Assembly: GCF_033568475.1 (NCBI RefSeq)
Contig: NC_133123.1
Location: 150,923,753 to 150,987,752 of the forward strand
Origin: Henckelia pumila
Lineage: Eukaryota > Streptophyta > Magnoliopsida > Lamiales > Gesneriaceae
DNA length: 64,000 nucleotides
Direction: 5' to 3'
Positions within the stretch are counted from its first letter, which is position 1. The number at the start of each line of letters is the position of its first letter. The translations under genes and the position numbers were made by a program. Below are positions 1 to 17,330 of this stretch, piece by piece. The notes under the pieces were generated by a model. That model had not been told where the DNA came from. It worked only from the letters and a program-made list of their open reading frames with translations, and ran no database searches.

Positions 1-1243
1 AGTCTATTTTTTAAAATTGAGATTAATTCGTAAAAACAAAATTTGACCTAGACTGTTGATCCAATTATAGAAACCAAAACTACGTATTTTGATCAAAATA
101 TCTTGAAAAACACAAAAGTCCCTTGAAAATAAATGTCAACGAAAATCAATTTGACATATATTCCAAACTTCTTTATGAAAAAGGTTAACAAATAGATGGA
201 AGACGTCTCATTTTGCATCTTTTCCTTGTCTTTGGAATTTCACGCAAAAACTATTGAATTTGACACTCATAATATTCGTGTCCATGAGATGCGGCTTTGA
301 GGGCAAATATTAATTATAATAATTAATAATAAATTATTAATTTTTACACGTGTTTTTTAAAAATCTTTTTTGAGGACATACATAACATAATATATTTTAG
401 TATACGTGCACAAATGTTGTGTGTGTAAACGTAATAAATGAATATTATATATTATTGTTCAAATTCTGAATGAGAGATCGATCAAAGAAAGTTGATGTGG
501 ATTGAAGAAATCGTACGTGATTTAACAATTAAATTGGAATTAACATGTATTTAACAATTAAATTGATTGAGAAATCAAATATTTGAATTGTGGAAAGGAA
601 GTTAGTGGGAATTTGAGGGAAAAAAATATCAGAATTGTGGAATTAATGGAGGAAAGTGGGAACGTAAATTAATTTGTTGAGAATTAGGCAGCAAAATGAT
701 ATTATAGCTTGAATAATATTTCACCATGTTATTTATACGAGGATTATATTTGGACGTTCAAATATTTTCTTTTAAAAATTTCGATTTATTTACGATACTT
801 TACAAAATTAAATATGACATGAAATTTAATTAGATGATTTTTTTATTGATTACTTCATTAGAGTTTTTTTTTTTTTTTTCCGGAATCATTAGAGCTTTTC
901 AAAACAAAATATATGTATAAGTTAAATGTATGGGAAGACAGTTTACAAAGTAAGAAAAAAAACTTCACCAAATACTCAATAGTATACATGCATCATTCAA
1001 AAGGTTGCGGATTTTTGCTATAAAAAATGTATATTTTTCAAAACCAAATGGTATAGGAATATGCAAGTTTCAAGCAGTACTGGAAGCCAATGTGCATATC
1101 CCTTCTTTCTTATTCATTCATTTAAATGAACAGATGACAAGAATTTACAGGGAAATGGTGTGTTTATATATTATAGCACCTGCTAGTTTCAAGGAAAAAA
1201 ATTGTACATGTATGTACATATGAACTGGATTTTTAGGCCAAGA
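1..1243. other. AT-rich 3' flank of the Atos-like gene
   Basis: No coding region is supported here. It holds AT-rich sequence with homopolymer runs (a T run near 867-880) and must include the 3' UTR of the minus-strand gene that stops at 1244. The short open frame at 1005-1223 has no family resemblance and is treated as chance. Confidence 0.6.
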
Positions 1244-4641
<3,398 letters not shown>

Positions 4642-5870
4642 GGTTAAACTGGTAAACAAACAACTATCTTTTCACTAACAATGTCTCTGTTTTTCCGACT
4701 AACTAGTCGCGCAAGAGAACATCCTCTAGCCCGTTTAAGTTGCTGAACTTCGACAAGGGAGTAGGCAGAGCTAACTGAACATAAGTACCAGACAATGCAC
4801 CTCTGACTATATCAGGCAAGCGGCAAAAAATGCTCAATCTACCGATGCCATTCCATATACCAATCCATTTGAACAACCCAGCAACTCAAACACAGAACAA
4901 TATATGAAGATATCACAATATGTGCTGGCTTCATTTATTCTATCCGCAGCACGATCTACCTGAAAAAATTCCATAAATCGCTCGTCAATCGCATCATTGT
5001 ATTCTCATGGCAGCATTACCGCGTTGAACAACATCATACTGATATTTTCATTAGTCCAATATTTAATGCTATAATAGAATAACAAAATTGCTTCAACTTC
5101 AATTTTTTCACTGAAAGAAGAGTGAAAATGAATTTGTGAATCTGGAATGAATAAGATACACAAAGAACACATACACAGACTTATAGGTCGACTGAAGGAT
5201 TTAAACTCCATTAACACAATGCTGATTTCATTTCGATCCATAACTAAACCGATGCTCCCACAGAAATTTCTCAGAAAAGGCAGCAACCATTTCCATTTTC
5301 AGTACAATCAAATCGAAATCATAAACATCAAGAAATCAAATAATAAAAAAAATATTTCTCCTCACAATCATTTCCATAAAGGAATCAAAATACGAAATAC
5401 ATGCGAATCAAAAGGACCCCAGAAATCCTTTAGGCTCAAATGGTAAGAACTCCAAGAAAATCAGCTGTTCATCATCAATCGCATCAATCAGAAATCTGAA
5501 CCAAGTGTTGTACAATGCAAAAGAACAAAACCCATCGAAGGAAACAACAAAAATTCCGTGAAACGCAACAAGAACTGGTGAATCAACACCATAAGAACAG
5601 ATAAAGATTCAATCTTTCAGCATAAAAGCTTGGAAAAAGATATTCCCAGAACGCACCACTGAGGCATTTTGTGATCATTATCTGGAGATTATCAATTGCT
5701 CATTTTTCCTGTGTCAGTTTTTGTTTTATCAAAAATGCTGATTAACATGGAAAAGAAAAAAGAAAAAAGGGAAATGAAGTCAATATAACCATACTCAATT
5801 CTTCTAGCGGCTCCTCGCATTTCCATCTGTTTCTCACCTTTTCCTTCCATTGTCTAAATTTGTTATTGGG
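4642..5870 (-). promoter_or_regulatory. 5' UTR/promoter region of the Atos-like gene, probably with a leader intron
   Basis: On the minus strand a good acceptor (TTTACCAG) lies about 10 nt upstream of the ATG at 4641. A CAG|GTAGAT donor sits near 4963. A non-coding first exon upstream of 4963 is therefore likely. I see no clear TATA box and no protein-like frame in this stretch. Confidence 0.4.
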
Positions 5871-6932
5871 TTTTAGTAATTCTTTCGTTAATTCATTACA
5901 AATACATATACACATTTGTACATAATATATCCAAAAATATATTTAGCCGTTTATTTGAATGAGGGTGAGCTTTTTGTTATGTTTTTTTAATAATGTAATA
6001 TTTTAAAAATATTGATTTATTTTATGATTTTTTTATAGAAAAGTTTTCATAAAATCTATATATATTTTCGAAAATTACGATAATCATATTCAAAAGTTTC
6101 TTATATGAAGGAAATTTGAAATCTAGTATAATTCAAATTGTATTAATTCATGAGGAAGAAATCTGAAATCGACTTGAACTTTGTCCATTCAAGTAAATTA
6201 AAAAAATTGAAATTAATGAAAATTCATCATCTCAAATTTATCGATCCAAACACGATTGAACATACTGTTTATTAATTATAAATAATTCAATTAAAATTAA
6301 TAATTGTACTCTGTTACGTATGGCATTATGATTTTTTAAAAAAACTCAGTTTCCAAAGTAAACTCGAATATGTGGTCGGATTCAATTCATTTATCAAATA
6401 TTTGTAACTGGTTTGGATTTAAATATGGATATTTAATTGACAGAGTAAATAAATGTGGCATGCCAAAAATTCAACTCGTCTATATTAATTATACCATATA
6501 TAATAAGTAATTGTGTTATAACTTAATAGTATTTCGCTGCACGCTCGTATATTTCGTTTTTTAACGAAGAAAATAAATAATAAATTATAAAATTTAAAAA
6601 TAATAAAATATAACGTTTTTTTAAACAAATATTCACAAAAAATATATATATCTTATAAAGTGAGTGTTATTTTTGTAAATAAAATAATATCAAATAGCGT
6701 GAGCTTTTAATGGCTAGAAAAGAGGAAACCATTTAAAATTACTATTTCTCCCATTAATTTTGATTTTATTGAAAATTAAGTTATGAGATAATGGTAATTT
6801 CAAATCAAGCTTCACCAATTAATTAAAAGTTTATTAATTAAAGGGTCTCTACTTTAATAATATAGGAAGACTCTACTTTAATAATATAGGAAGATATAAT
6901 TATATTGGAGAATATTTACGTAATTCGATTTG

Positions 6933-6933
<1 letters not shown>

Positions 6934-6965
<32 letters not shown>

Positions 6966-6966
6966 T
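6934..6966. repeat. (TTA)n microsatellite
   Basis: About eleven consecutive TTA/ATT units in AT-rich intergenic DNA. Confidence 0.9.
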
Positions 6967-7369
6967 ATGGTGATTATATATTTTTAAATAATTAAATTCA
7001 AATAATTAAAAATAAGAAGAAAAAATAAATAAAATTGGTTGCAGTGTGTGTGTCCACAAAGCAAAAATGGAGATTGGGTTGTGATAATCGACACATGGTC
7101 TGCACATAACTTATACGTGCTCACTCATCACTACATAAGCGTAAGCGTCGTGGAGCATCAAATAATCAAATATGATTTCATATAAGGTTTCTCAAATTGA
7201 TTTCTTAAATTAAAAACATATTTTAGTGAATATGTATCTAACATCAAAAATCACGTAGAAGTTATTATACAAGTTTACAACATCCATTTTAATATTTATC
7301 ATAATCTTGAAATTTTTCAAAAAAGATTATTTATAATATAACAAAAAATTCAATATATGTGTTCACATC

Positions 7370-7650
7370 TTATGTAAAATAACACTGATATACATATGCT
7401 TGTATAGTTGTATGTGTATTACGGAAAGGTCGATGCTGGCTTCAGGGCACTGATGTAAAATAACATTGATATACATATGCTAGTATGTGTATTACGGAAA
7501 GGTCGATGCTAGTACCCTGAAGCCAGGATCAATGGCCCGGATCAATTTTGCAGGTCAATTCAAAGAGATCCGAACCGTTGATACCCCACCCAAAACTACA
7601 CGAGTGGGGTATCATGATAGCATCGACCGATTCGTGTATTACATAACCAA
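7370..7650. repeat. Local duplicated segment with inverted pieces
   Basis: The segment with taaaataacactgatatac and attacggaaaggtcgatgct occurs at about 7374-7438 and again at about 7454-7510. The words gcatcgacc and gatgctagtacc reappear in inverted orientation near 7620, and ctggcttcaggg near 7437 is inverted at 7512. This looks like the remains of a small foldback transposon. No clean target duplication was found. Confidence 0.45.
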
Positions 7651-7818
7651 ACCTATTGCTTTTAATTCTCTACACACATGATGACATTAATGAATCTATC
7701 CCAACTTATGGGATGCCTAATTTCGACGATTTTCAAACGTATTAATTAATGTAAATTGTAATGTAATGAACTCTCATTAATATTTGTTCTTTTTGACAAA
7801 TTACTAATTTTCAACTTT

Positions 7819-7857
<39 letters not shown>

Positions 7858-7860
7858 ATG
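7819..7860. repeat. (TA)n(TG)n compound microsatellite
   Basis: About twelve TA units run directly into about eight TG units. Confidence 0.9.
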
Positions 7861-9128
7861 TATGCGCGGCCCATGAGATAATACCTAGGCTTGATATGTC
7901 TGGAAATCTTGTATGCATTGTGTATTAGGCATTTGAGGCCCATGAGATATATTGTCAAAGCCCAATAAAGCCCAGTTGTGGTCGACTTTAATGGGCCGGA
8001 TCACGGTCATTAATTATAAATTTTGGAAAAATATCAAACGTTTGACACCACTGCAGTATTACAAATTTTATTTCTTAAATTTTCAACTATCAACGACGTT
8101 CAAAAATAGAAAATTCAATATCGAACGAGTAATAGGCGGACTGATTCACTCATGACTTTCAAAGTTCAATTAAATATCGTAAAACCACAATTTTCTATGC
8201 ATGGAATTTTGATCAAATATGTATGAACGAGTCCTCGTTAGTAATTAAAAACATTGGTCAATTCTATTGAATCCAGCGAATTAATTACATCCAAATGTGT
8301 CGGAGCAGATGTCATGTGAGACTGATCGACTTGTTCATATTTGCGGTAAAACTAATATTTTTTTTATGGATTAGATCGAATAACCGTATCACAAAATCGA
8401 CACGTGAAATCGTCTTATGTTTAGACTAACAATTTATTGACTTTCCACATCTATCACTTTATATTTGATAATATACAAATTCCATATTGTGGCAACTTTG
8501 AAAAATGGCATGGAATATATTTGGAATCCGTTGAATGCATTTGAATAGAACAGGAAGACATATTATCGATATTACTATATTATTAAATAAGAGATGTTTC
8601 GAGTAACATTCTGACATCCAAAATATATTTAATTTTGTTCTAAGATACTCTTCTTTTTCAATATGAAATAAAAAAATTAACGAAGAAAAACAAAAAAGAA
8701 AACCTGAAATATAATATAATATAATTATATAATTATATTATTATGTTTACATAAAATTTACTGAATTTATTAAAATTTAAGATATATACATCCGTGACGT
8801 ATCAAACCACGTAAAATCATATATAAATACTTATCTATTATGTACAGTAGTCGCAATGTGTGTATTGTTAAACATGAATATTTATTATTATTTTTGTTAT
8901 ATATTTTTAATACATTTAAATTTAAAATTAAAATAGAGAAAATCATGGGCACACACCATGTCAAATACATATAGAGATAAAGTTTTTTTTTTTCCTTTTT
9001 CCTTTTTCCTTCTTTTTGTTGATTTTTTGAAGGGTATTTTATTAGATATTTCATATCTGACTCCACCAAATCAATTTTAATTCGATTTTTAAGTGGTGTT
9101 TTACTTTAATAATATAATAATAAGATAT

Positions 9129-10380
9129 GTCAGTGCTTTAATTACGGATGGCTCATGGGATACTGATTTAATTCATGCCAGATTTAATCCATATGTAGCT
9201 GGTGAAATTATCAGAATCCCTTTGCCCCATCCTCTAGAAGTGATGCACTTTTCTGGAGATTTGATGCGAAGGGTAAGTATTCAGTAAAAGATGGGTGTCG
9301 GTATCAGCGAGGTCTATTTGCTGTTCCAGAGAATCAGCAGACGTTTCCTAATAAAAAATGGTGGTCTTTTCTCTATGGTGGTCTTTTCTCTGGACTCTCT
9401 CAATACCACCTAAAGTTCGTTTATTTTGGTGGAAAGTCTCAAATGACTGTATTGCATCAAGACAAAACTTAGCCCGACATCATGTTCCGGTAAGTGAATC
9501 TTGTGAGCTTTGTAGCTTTGCTTTTGATTCAACATGTCATGCTTTATTCTTCTGTAATGCTATTAAACACCTCTGGAAGGACACCCAATTTGTAACATCA
9601 TTTCGTGGATGTCAATGGGCTTGTACGATGGATTTCTGTTGGTGGATGAAGGAGAAACTGAGCAAGGAAGATTTTGAGGTTTTTGCGATGCATACTTGGG
9701 CGGTCTGGAAATCTAAACAGAATTTTCTACATGGGGATCGAAGAGGTCCAATTCCAGATGTGTTGGGATGGAGCTTGGCACTTCTGTCAGATTTTAGAAA
9801 AGCCAGAGAAGTTGTTGACATTGGTATGGTGTTGGAAAGGCCTAGTTCGGTGAGGAGATGGATTGCGCCAATCCTGAATGATTTGAAGCTTAATACTGAT
9901 ACTGCTTTCAACTCAGCCAGGAATCAATTCAGTATCGGAGGAGTGGTTAGGGATAGTCAAGGTCATTTACTGCTGGCCTTTGGCAAGCAAATTAATCAAC
10001 CTCTTTCCGTTGTCCACGGTGAACTCTTGGCAATCAGGGAAAGGGGTCTTGCTTCTTTATGGAAAAAATTTCAGTAATGTGCATATTGAATCAGATTCTC
10101 TGTTGGCAGTGCAAGCCGTCACTATCAATCAGGAACATCTCGGATATGTTGGCAGTTGCGCGGAGGAAATTTCATCAATGTTGAAGGAGCCAGTGGTCAC
10201 TAAGATTGGGCATATCCGCAGAGAAGCTAATAGAGTAGCTCATAATCTAGCTCAATTTGTTTTTTCTTCCCAATTACCTTTTGCTTGGGTAAATGGTGAA
10301 TTTTCTTCTTGGTTGGTTATGCTTGTAATGAACGATTTATCTTAATAAATTTTACAAGCATTCCTTTCAAAAAAAAAAAT
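9129..10380 (+). mobile_element. 5'-truncated non-LTR retrotransposon (LINE) with zf-RVT and RNase H remnants
   Basis: A 17-bp direct repeat (atataataataagatat) lies at 9112-9128 and 10381-10397. The insert ends in an A-rich tail just before the second copy, as expected for target-primed integration. The translated part matches the 3' end of plant L1-type LINEs: a zf-RVT block (PPKVRLFWWK, then CELC and CHALFFC near 9410-9560), then a plant RNase H-like domain (LNTDTAFNS near 9890, HGELLAI near 10018, IESDSLLAVQAV near 10086, ANRVAHNLAQ near 10228). The frame breaks near 9240, near 9370 (with a local duplication of ggtggtcttttctct) and near 10060. The element is dead, and the reverse transcriptase core is absent. 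Confidence 0.85.
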
Positions 10381-11864
10381 ATATAATAATAAGATATATA
10401 TGCCAGTCGAAATATATCATGTGCAAACAGTAATAATAAGTTCAAGGTTAGAGATTAGGGGGTGTATTCAATCAAGTAGGAGTTTAAAAATCTAGAGGTA
10501 TTCAAACAGCAAGAATAAAAAAATGTGGTATTCAAACTTGACTTTTTAAAATTTTATAAAAGTTTATAGGTATCCAAAATATCAATAAATCTCCATTAAT
10601 TTCTAATAAATTCTTTAGTACAAATTTTGAAACCTTAGATACAACTATAAAAAGTTAAAAATTCTCCACCACTCATGCCAAAGATTTGTAGAGATTTCTA
10701 ATTATAAAAAACCTATAAATTATTTTTTTTAATTTCTCCAAACATAAAAAAACAGATTTATCTCTTATTATTAAAATTATATAAAAAATAAAAATAAAAT
10801 CATGAAATACATATAAAATAAACTTACGTTAATTGCTATTATTTTATCTAATATAACAAATTTTTATCTATTATATTACGTACAATATTATATTAATTAC
10901 ATAATAGCAATTATATTACGTACAATAATAATATCAATTATATTAATCTTCTCTATTTTATCTAAACTTACGTACAAAATTGTATTAATTACATAAAAAA
11001 ATCGGAAAATTTCAGTAATTTATTTTACATTTTTTATAATTTATTTTAAAATATATTATTTATTGCTTTTTTTTAGTCGGTTAAATCTTAATAATTTTTA
11101 ATAAAATGATATTACTTCATCGGAGTTTAATCGTGATTCGTGTTGTTATGTATAACAATATTAATATAATTTGGTTTTTTTAAAATAAAAATTTCTTTTG
11201 TTTTCAGACAATGTGTTAAGGATTTTCTTTAAATTTATGATATGTTTGCTTGATATATAGATAATAGATTCATAGCAAATAATTTTCGTCAACATATCTC
11301 GATTATTATAATTTAAAATAAACATATTATGATAGATAGATTTAGTTATTTTTATTCGAAGGAGAAATGAAAAATAATTATAGTTTAATCGGATACAAAT
11401 TAAAATATACTAAATGCAAGAAAGTTCAATTAAATCTATATTATATTTAAATTTAGAAAAAAAATATTGCGTGCGCTTTTACATATTATATATACATATA
11501 TTCTATTTTATTAAGTATGAGGTCACACCAAGTTAATATGTAATATGTTGGTGTGGCTTCTTTGTTTTTAATTTTTTTTAACAATGTTTTAATAATTTTT
11601 TATTTTATACAATTTTTTAATAAAAAAACAGATTGTACATGAGTGCGAACGTATACGCAAAAACAAACTGTACAAGCACGCAATACGTGTAATTCGGTAC
11701 TAGTACTATATTCAACATGAGGGAGGTTTTGGTACGTTGGTATGACCGTCCTCATGTGTTTTGCCATTTAATGACTATGTAATTACAAAAATGTCACATT
11801 CATTATATTTTTTTGCTCTTTCATGGATACTTATTTACAAAAAATGCAATTTCTTTTATTTTAC

Positions 11865-11869
<5 letters not shown>

Positions 11870-11911
<42 letters not shown>
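11870..11911. repeat. (TTA)n microsatellite
   Basis: About thirteen TTA/ATT units; the neighbouring open frame that reads through it as poly-Tyr is an artefact. Confidence 0.9.
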
Positions 11912-12134
11912 TATTTTCAATTAAAAAATGGACAATAGAAGACACGTATCGCGTGCATTCGGTACTAGTATATATAAAAATTAAACAATAATAATAATAA
12001 CTTATAAAATGGGCCATGCAGGTTAATTTTTTCCACCAACCAACACCACTAATTAAACATTCGTTATTACATTGATTGTGCTATGACTGTGGAACTAATT
12101 AATCACACACCAAATCAATTGATTATTTAAGTAC

Positions 12135-12306
12135 GAGTAACACTCTTGTGCAACGGTCTCATTCGTGAGACGGGTCAACCCTATCCATATTTATAATAAT
12201 AAGTAATACTTTTGACATAAAATGTAATACTTTTTAATGGATAACCCATATAAGAGACCCGTCACACGAATATGACCCGTGCAACGGTTGCATACAAGTG
12301 TTTGCC
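12135..12306. mobile_element. MULE-like MITE with 9-bp target duplication
   Basis: Imperfect terminal inverted repeats: the left end starts GAGTAACACTCTTGTGCAAC, and the reverse complement of the right end starts GGCAAACACTTGTATGCAAC. Flanking 9-bp direct repeats TTTAAGTAC lie at 12126-12134 and 12307-12315. A 9-bp duplication and a terminal G fit the Mutator superfamily. It is 172 bp long and non-coding. Confidence 0.7.
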
Positions 12307-13504
12307 TTTAAGTACTTGTCATTGTCTTTTCATCTTCCATTTAAAAAAAGAATAATAATTGTATTAATCAAAAAAATTAGCCCAATTATGAAATTATAAT
12401 CATGATTAATTAGAATCGAAGCACTACAAATAATTAGATTATTCCTTGGTTTATTGTTGGAAACTCTAACATCGTTGTCAAAATAGAAGTCTTATTGCGG
12501 AATAATTTGAACACTGATTTTGACTGAATATTGTATAATGCATTAATTTTTACGCATTTGACGTCTTATCAAAAATTATATTTGGCGATGATGAAAGCAT
12601 TTAAAAATTGATTTAGCTCTAAATTTATTATTTAGCTTAATTAATGCATATATTAAATATCAAGTAATAGTCTAATAGAACCTTTTCCAAATTAATTTTC
12701 ATTAAGTTGACATGTTATAAAATTAATGAACCCAACCTGTCCAACAATTTTAGGCCTATTTTTCAATACTAATTAATTTAACACTTGAAATTCAAATGAT
12801 CCGAAAAGATTAAAAAAATTGAAACTTTTTTGACTAACTCTAATTTTCTCACTCGACAATCTAAATTATGTGGATCGATGAGTTACATAATCTCGAAATA
12901 AAATTCAAAATTTGTGTACATAAAGAGAGACATTAATTCTTGGATTAAAGAAAAAAAAAAAGAAAAGAAAGGGAGACATTCTTAGCCTCATATATATATG
13001 ATAGCTTAAGCCTTTATGTACATATAATATATAATATATAATATATAAAAGGATGAAAATAGGGTTAATCATTGAATGTATATTAAAGTGCACCTAGGTT
13101 TGAAGTTTGAACGTACTTAGGAACTATAAATAGCTTGCTTTGCTTATGATTAGCCATCTTTTGGTGAAATATAATATAATTCCTTGGCAAGTGGATATAA
13201 TCGATGGAACCTAGCTTCTTTTGCTTATTATATGCACTTGAAAATTTAGGACCACTTACATATATTATAGTCGTATTCTAAAATATTTATTTACAAAGAT
13301 GAATTTTTAATCAAATTTATCACACCTATCTAACGTTTTAAACAAGTATAAACTTGGATCAAGTTCATTTAATATAAATTTTCCACTCCCTCTACACTTA
13401 ATAATTCAAATCCAATAAACTATGTAGAAGTCTAATTGCTATGTTTAGATCATATGTCAGCAAACACACTTTTCCAACAATTTTTGGCTCAAGGATTTAA
13501 TTAA

Positions 13505-13790
13505 CAACGTTTGCATTTACTTCAGATTCCCATCCAGGCGGTGCAAGTGATAATCCAATTTGCTGAAGATTTTAGTCCGAACGAGACTATTGCACTGCAA
13601 GTGAAGACAAATATTAGAGTTTGTGACTTTAAAGCATATGCGATGATCGGCAAATCATGTTGCCCACCGTCTAGCTCGTGAAGTGTTTAGGTCAAGATCT
13701 GAAAGTTTTTGGTTGTAATTTGTCATCTTGGCTTCATGATGTTCTAATTTCTGATTCAAACATTTGATTGGATGATTTTATTTTATTTTT
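13505..13790 (+). pseudogene. LINE RNase H tail remnant
   Basis: Around 13650-13710 one frame reads ANHVAHRLAREVFR, the typical end of the RNase H domain of plant LINEs. It is followed after a stop by SWLHDVLISDSNI, a common C-terminal tail. An upstream frame near 13545-13620 (EDFSPNETIALQVKTNIRV) fits the preceding RNase H part but is out of frame. It is heavily decayed, with no readable target duplication. Confidence 0.55.
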
Positions 13791-15587
13791 TAAAAAAATT
13801 ATAATGAGAAATATCAGTAGGTCGTATTTGGTATAATACAATGTATATAAAATACATTATATATTTGAGACAAACGATAAATATTAGTCCGCTCGAAAAA
13901 CAATAGAGTAATATTAATATATAAAAATTAATGTGAGACAGTTTCAAAAGTCAATTTTATGAGAAATATAATCTACTCTAGCTGACTCAATATTACTTTT
14001 TATGTCAAAAATATTATTTTTTACTATAGACATGAGTAAAGTCGTCTTACAAAAAACCTAATTATATTAATATCGATAAACCACTTGTGATATTTCATTT
14101 TTCTAATTTGAGTAATTTGTCAGGTATAAGATCGTAGACATTGATGAGCACAAGTAAAAGAAACCTAAGAAATGGAGAAGCTTGTGTGTCGTTTAGCCCT
14201 TGAACATAAGGAGCCCTCAATGTGGTATTAGTTCCATCGCTTTTGCAAATGGTACTCTTCATTAAAAAAAAAACATTTTTTTACACGTACATATTAGTTG
14301 AATCCAAAGATATTTGGTTTCCAATAATAATTAATAATGTCACATCATCACTTTTAGATAACATAAATAATCCATTTATCAATGTAAATGTCTGGATAAC
14401 AATTATATTTTTCTCCAATACAAGTCATGAATATTTTTTATCATTAGCCAGATATCTTTCCAATATGCATATACAATTAAAATGTAGGGATTTAAAGTAT
14501 AAAGATATGATGCAATGGTACATTGAATTCTTCACCTTTATATCATGCAATTAATGTACCTAAACAAATATTTAACAACAATTGAAACACAAGGACTCTG
14601 GCAGTCGTTTGTTTTTCTCCAGTTTGAGCAAAATGGTAATGAGAATGGACTATATAAACTAATAAATACACAACCAACCATCCAAATATATACAACTTTC
14701 GGTAAAAACAGTAAATACTCAATGTTCGATTCCTTTTCGATGCCATCTAAAAATTATGAAGCCTGAATTGATACGAGCTCATAATAAACTTGATTATACT
14801 CTATCTCGTAAAGGCCTGAACCATTCAGTACGATCCTAAAATGGTTCGAGTCCATAAAGATATATGAATATGTGGCTGAGCTCATAGGGGTAAGGTGAAA
14901 GAGCCTAGCCCAAAAATCAAGACCCATTCTACTCCAATAAGTAATCAACCCTCTCAATCCTATAAATATCAATTATTTGTTATGGTTTTACACATTCATC
15001 ATCTTGGTACGACATGTTCTCGTAACACTATCAAATCACACACTCTTTATTCTTTGCATCCATAACCTGACCACTCACTTAATGAAATTTAGTTTTTTTT
15101 TCATATTTTATTAGTAGAAGGGTTATTTTAAAAAACAAGCATTTAAATTAAAAAAAGGCCCTTCAAGCATAAGTTTTCACTGGCATTTCTTGCAAGTTAC
15201 CTCCGTAGCTTAATCAAGAGACAACACACGGACAACCCACCAGTATTGATTGATACTTATGGCAGCTCTCCATGTCCTCAAATTTATGATAGATATTTCC
15301 TCCCGAGAATTTCACATATAATAATTAAACTTTTACCCTACTTTAATACAACATACATAGAATTAAGTTATATAAAATAATCAGTATAGAAATATTAAAT
15401 ATATTGATTATATAAACTTGATTAATCTTTTGAGATCAAAACGACACGTTGTTCGTTGGATGTAATAATTATTCTTGTTAATCAGAACAATCGAACTCAT
15501 CGATTTAAAACATTTGAGTCGTATTGTTTCTACCAACTATAACCTTTTATTAAGTTAAATGTTCACTTGCTTGGTTAATTTTTTAAA

Positions 15588-15965
15588 TATCGTTTGGTTC
15601 GTGTGATAGGATAAATTTTCTTGGTTAATTTTTTAAATATCGTTTGGTTCATGTGATAAGATAAATAATGCATTGATAAGTAATATAATGTAATATAAAA
15701 TAAATAAAAAATGATAGTTAATAAAATATTTGATCTGATTGATAAACTATAATTTATTTGATTTGACTCATTAAATTTTATATAAAAATGATAAATTATC
15801 ATTTTGTTATTTTAAGAATAAATAAAATATAAATAATATTATTTATAAGGGTAATATAGCAATTTAAATTCAATGATTTGATTAATATAAAATAAATTAT
15901 TAATAATTTGATTGATATAAAATAAATAATTAATAAATAAATAAATAAATAGTATAACGCTTGAT
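15588..15965 (+). mobile_element. MITE family 'GTTTGGTT', copy 1
   Basis: AT-rich body with the family landmarks: ATCGTTTGGTTC at the left end, then gataagtaatataatg, aaaaaatgatagtt, ttatttgatttga, tttataagggtaatata and tcaatgatttgatta. It is the same sequence family as 16314-16655, 35256-35440, 57720-58075 (inverted) and 58561-58937. A segment of about 50 bp containing the left end is duplicated in tandem at 15570-15665. Confidence 0.6.
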
Positions 15966-16313
15966 TAGATAGAAAAACTTAGATGCCAATAGGAAGAGTG
16001 GAAAGTGGAAACTATGCACATTGTATTTCAAGAATTAAATTTTGAAATATGATATATTGTATTTACTTTGTTTACTCCCAATCGGCAATCGCTTGTCAAA
16101 GTCATAAAAAATTAAAAATTCGTACAACTTTTGTGACTTTTACAATTTAATTTTAATATTAATTACAAACTTTATATAGATATCATAAATTACGGTCGAT
16201 AATCTATAGTTTATACGACATGAATGTTCACGCTGAAGCACAATGTTTTGAATTCGAGTCCGATTTCGGACTCAAAAAGGGAAAAAAAATCACGAATCAT
16301 AAAACATTAAGGT

Positions 16314-16655
16314 ATCGTTTGATTTGTGGTATGATATAAGTAATATATAGATAAGTAATATAATGTAATAAAAAATAAATAAAAATGATAGTTAAAACAA
16401 TATTAGATTTGATTGATAGATTATAGTTGATTTGATTTGATTGATTAAATTTTATATAAAAATGTTAAATGACTATTTTGTTCTTTTAACAATAAATAAA
16501 ATAAAATTTATATTATTTATAAGGGGTAATATAGTAATTTAAATTCAATGATTTGATTAATGTAAAATAAATAGTTAATATATGGATAAATAATATGATG
16601 AGAAGAACGCGAGATGAAATGAAATGGATTATACATATATTAGTAATATACTGTG
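16314..16655 (+). mobile_element. MITE family 'GTTTGGTT', copy 2
   Basis: Same internal landmarks in the same order as copy 1 (gataagtaatataatg, atgatagtt, gattgattaaatttta, ataaggggtaatatag, aatgatttgatta). It then has a right part ending near ttatacatatattagtaat that is shared with the copy at 35256-35440. Confidence 0.6.
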
Positions 16656-16719
16656 CCTAAATATGCATAATCTATATCTATATTACGTGAAATAAATTTA
16701 AATAAGGTTTACTTTTTCT

Positions 16720-17330
16720 TTCCACTTTCTGGGAAGAATTTGCATAAAATTCCAAAGAAGAAAAAGGCAAAATCCTTTAATTTTTTCAACTCACTTAGCT
16801 TCCTTTTCAATACTCAGAATCCAGCTTCCTCTACTTTTCTCTGCATTATACTCTCACAGTCACAGAGTTATTATTATATTATAATAATATGTAAATTCAG
16901 AGTAAAACATTTGATTTACCTGATTGAATAAATTGTTGACAAGATTGGAAATTTCAAACATTCACACCCTCCTGCTCTCAGAGCAATTAATGCACTCGAA
17001 CAGTCACAGATTGCCATTATACAATTGGTTCTTTCTCTGTAAATATCTGTATACTTTTTTCGGTAGTGGGTTTTTTCTTGCTGAACAGAATCCCCTTCTG
17101 CGTCTTGTTTTTGTTTCTTTGTTTTTGTTTGGTTTCTTGGGTGATCCCATGGATCATTCGCATGGTTGAACATATATGAGAACACGAATCTGTTGCGGAA
17201 AATGCGGAGTTCTTCAATCTACTGCCTGTGGCTTCTCGGATTGAGAGACGGCTTGTTTTTCAGTGTTTTTGTGGTCTGGAATGAAATGGGTAGCTGAAGA
17301 TTTGGTGGGTTTGAGCTGAAACTCTTGGTA
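16720..17330 (+). promoter_or_regulatory. Upstream/5' UTR region of the CDK-like kinase gene
   Basis: Pyrimidine-rich leader-like sequence (17034-17140) precedes the kinase ATG. No competing gene is supported on either strand; the short frames here lack domains. An untranslated leader intron is possible but I could not place its ends. Confidence 0.35.

Larger units (their letters stand above)
5871..9111. other. AT-rich intergenic region
   Basis: No gene is supported. It holds a 24-bp tandem duplication (ctctactttaataatatagg twice, 6845-6892), a TTA microsatellite near 6934-6966, and a TA/TG microsatellite at 7819-7860. There is also a local direct repeat of about 60 bp around 7370-7515. The open frames at 7487, 7952 and 8770 have no recognisable domain. 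Confidence 0.5.
10398..16719. other. AT-rich intergenic region with MITE debris
   Basis: No host gene is supported. Besides the elements listed separately, 10458-10690 resembles an old MITE-like sequence (starting gggggtgtattcaatcaag) with no clear end. An ATT microsatellite lies near 11870-11911. Long AT-only stretches fill the rest. The 60-110 codon open frames here show no domain. Confidence 0.5.

Noticed and set aside
11761-11991. Small protein with a poly-Tyr run
   Set aside because: The run is the translation of a TTA/ATT microsatellite.
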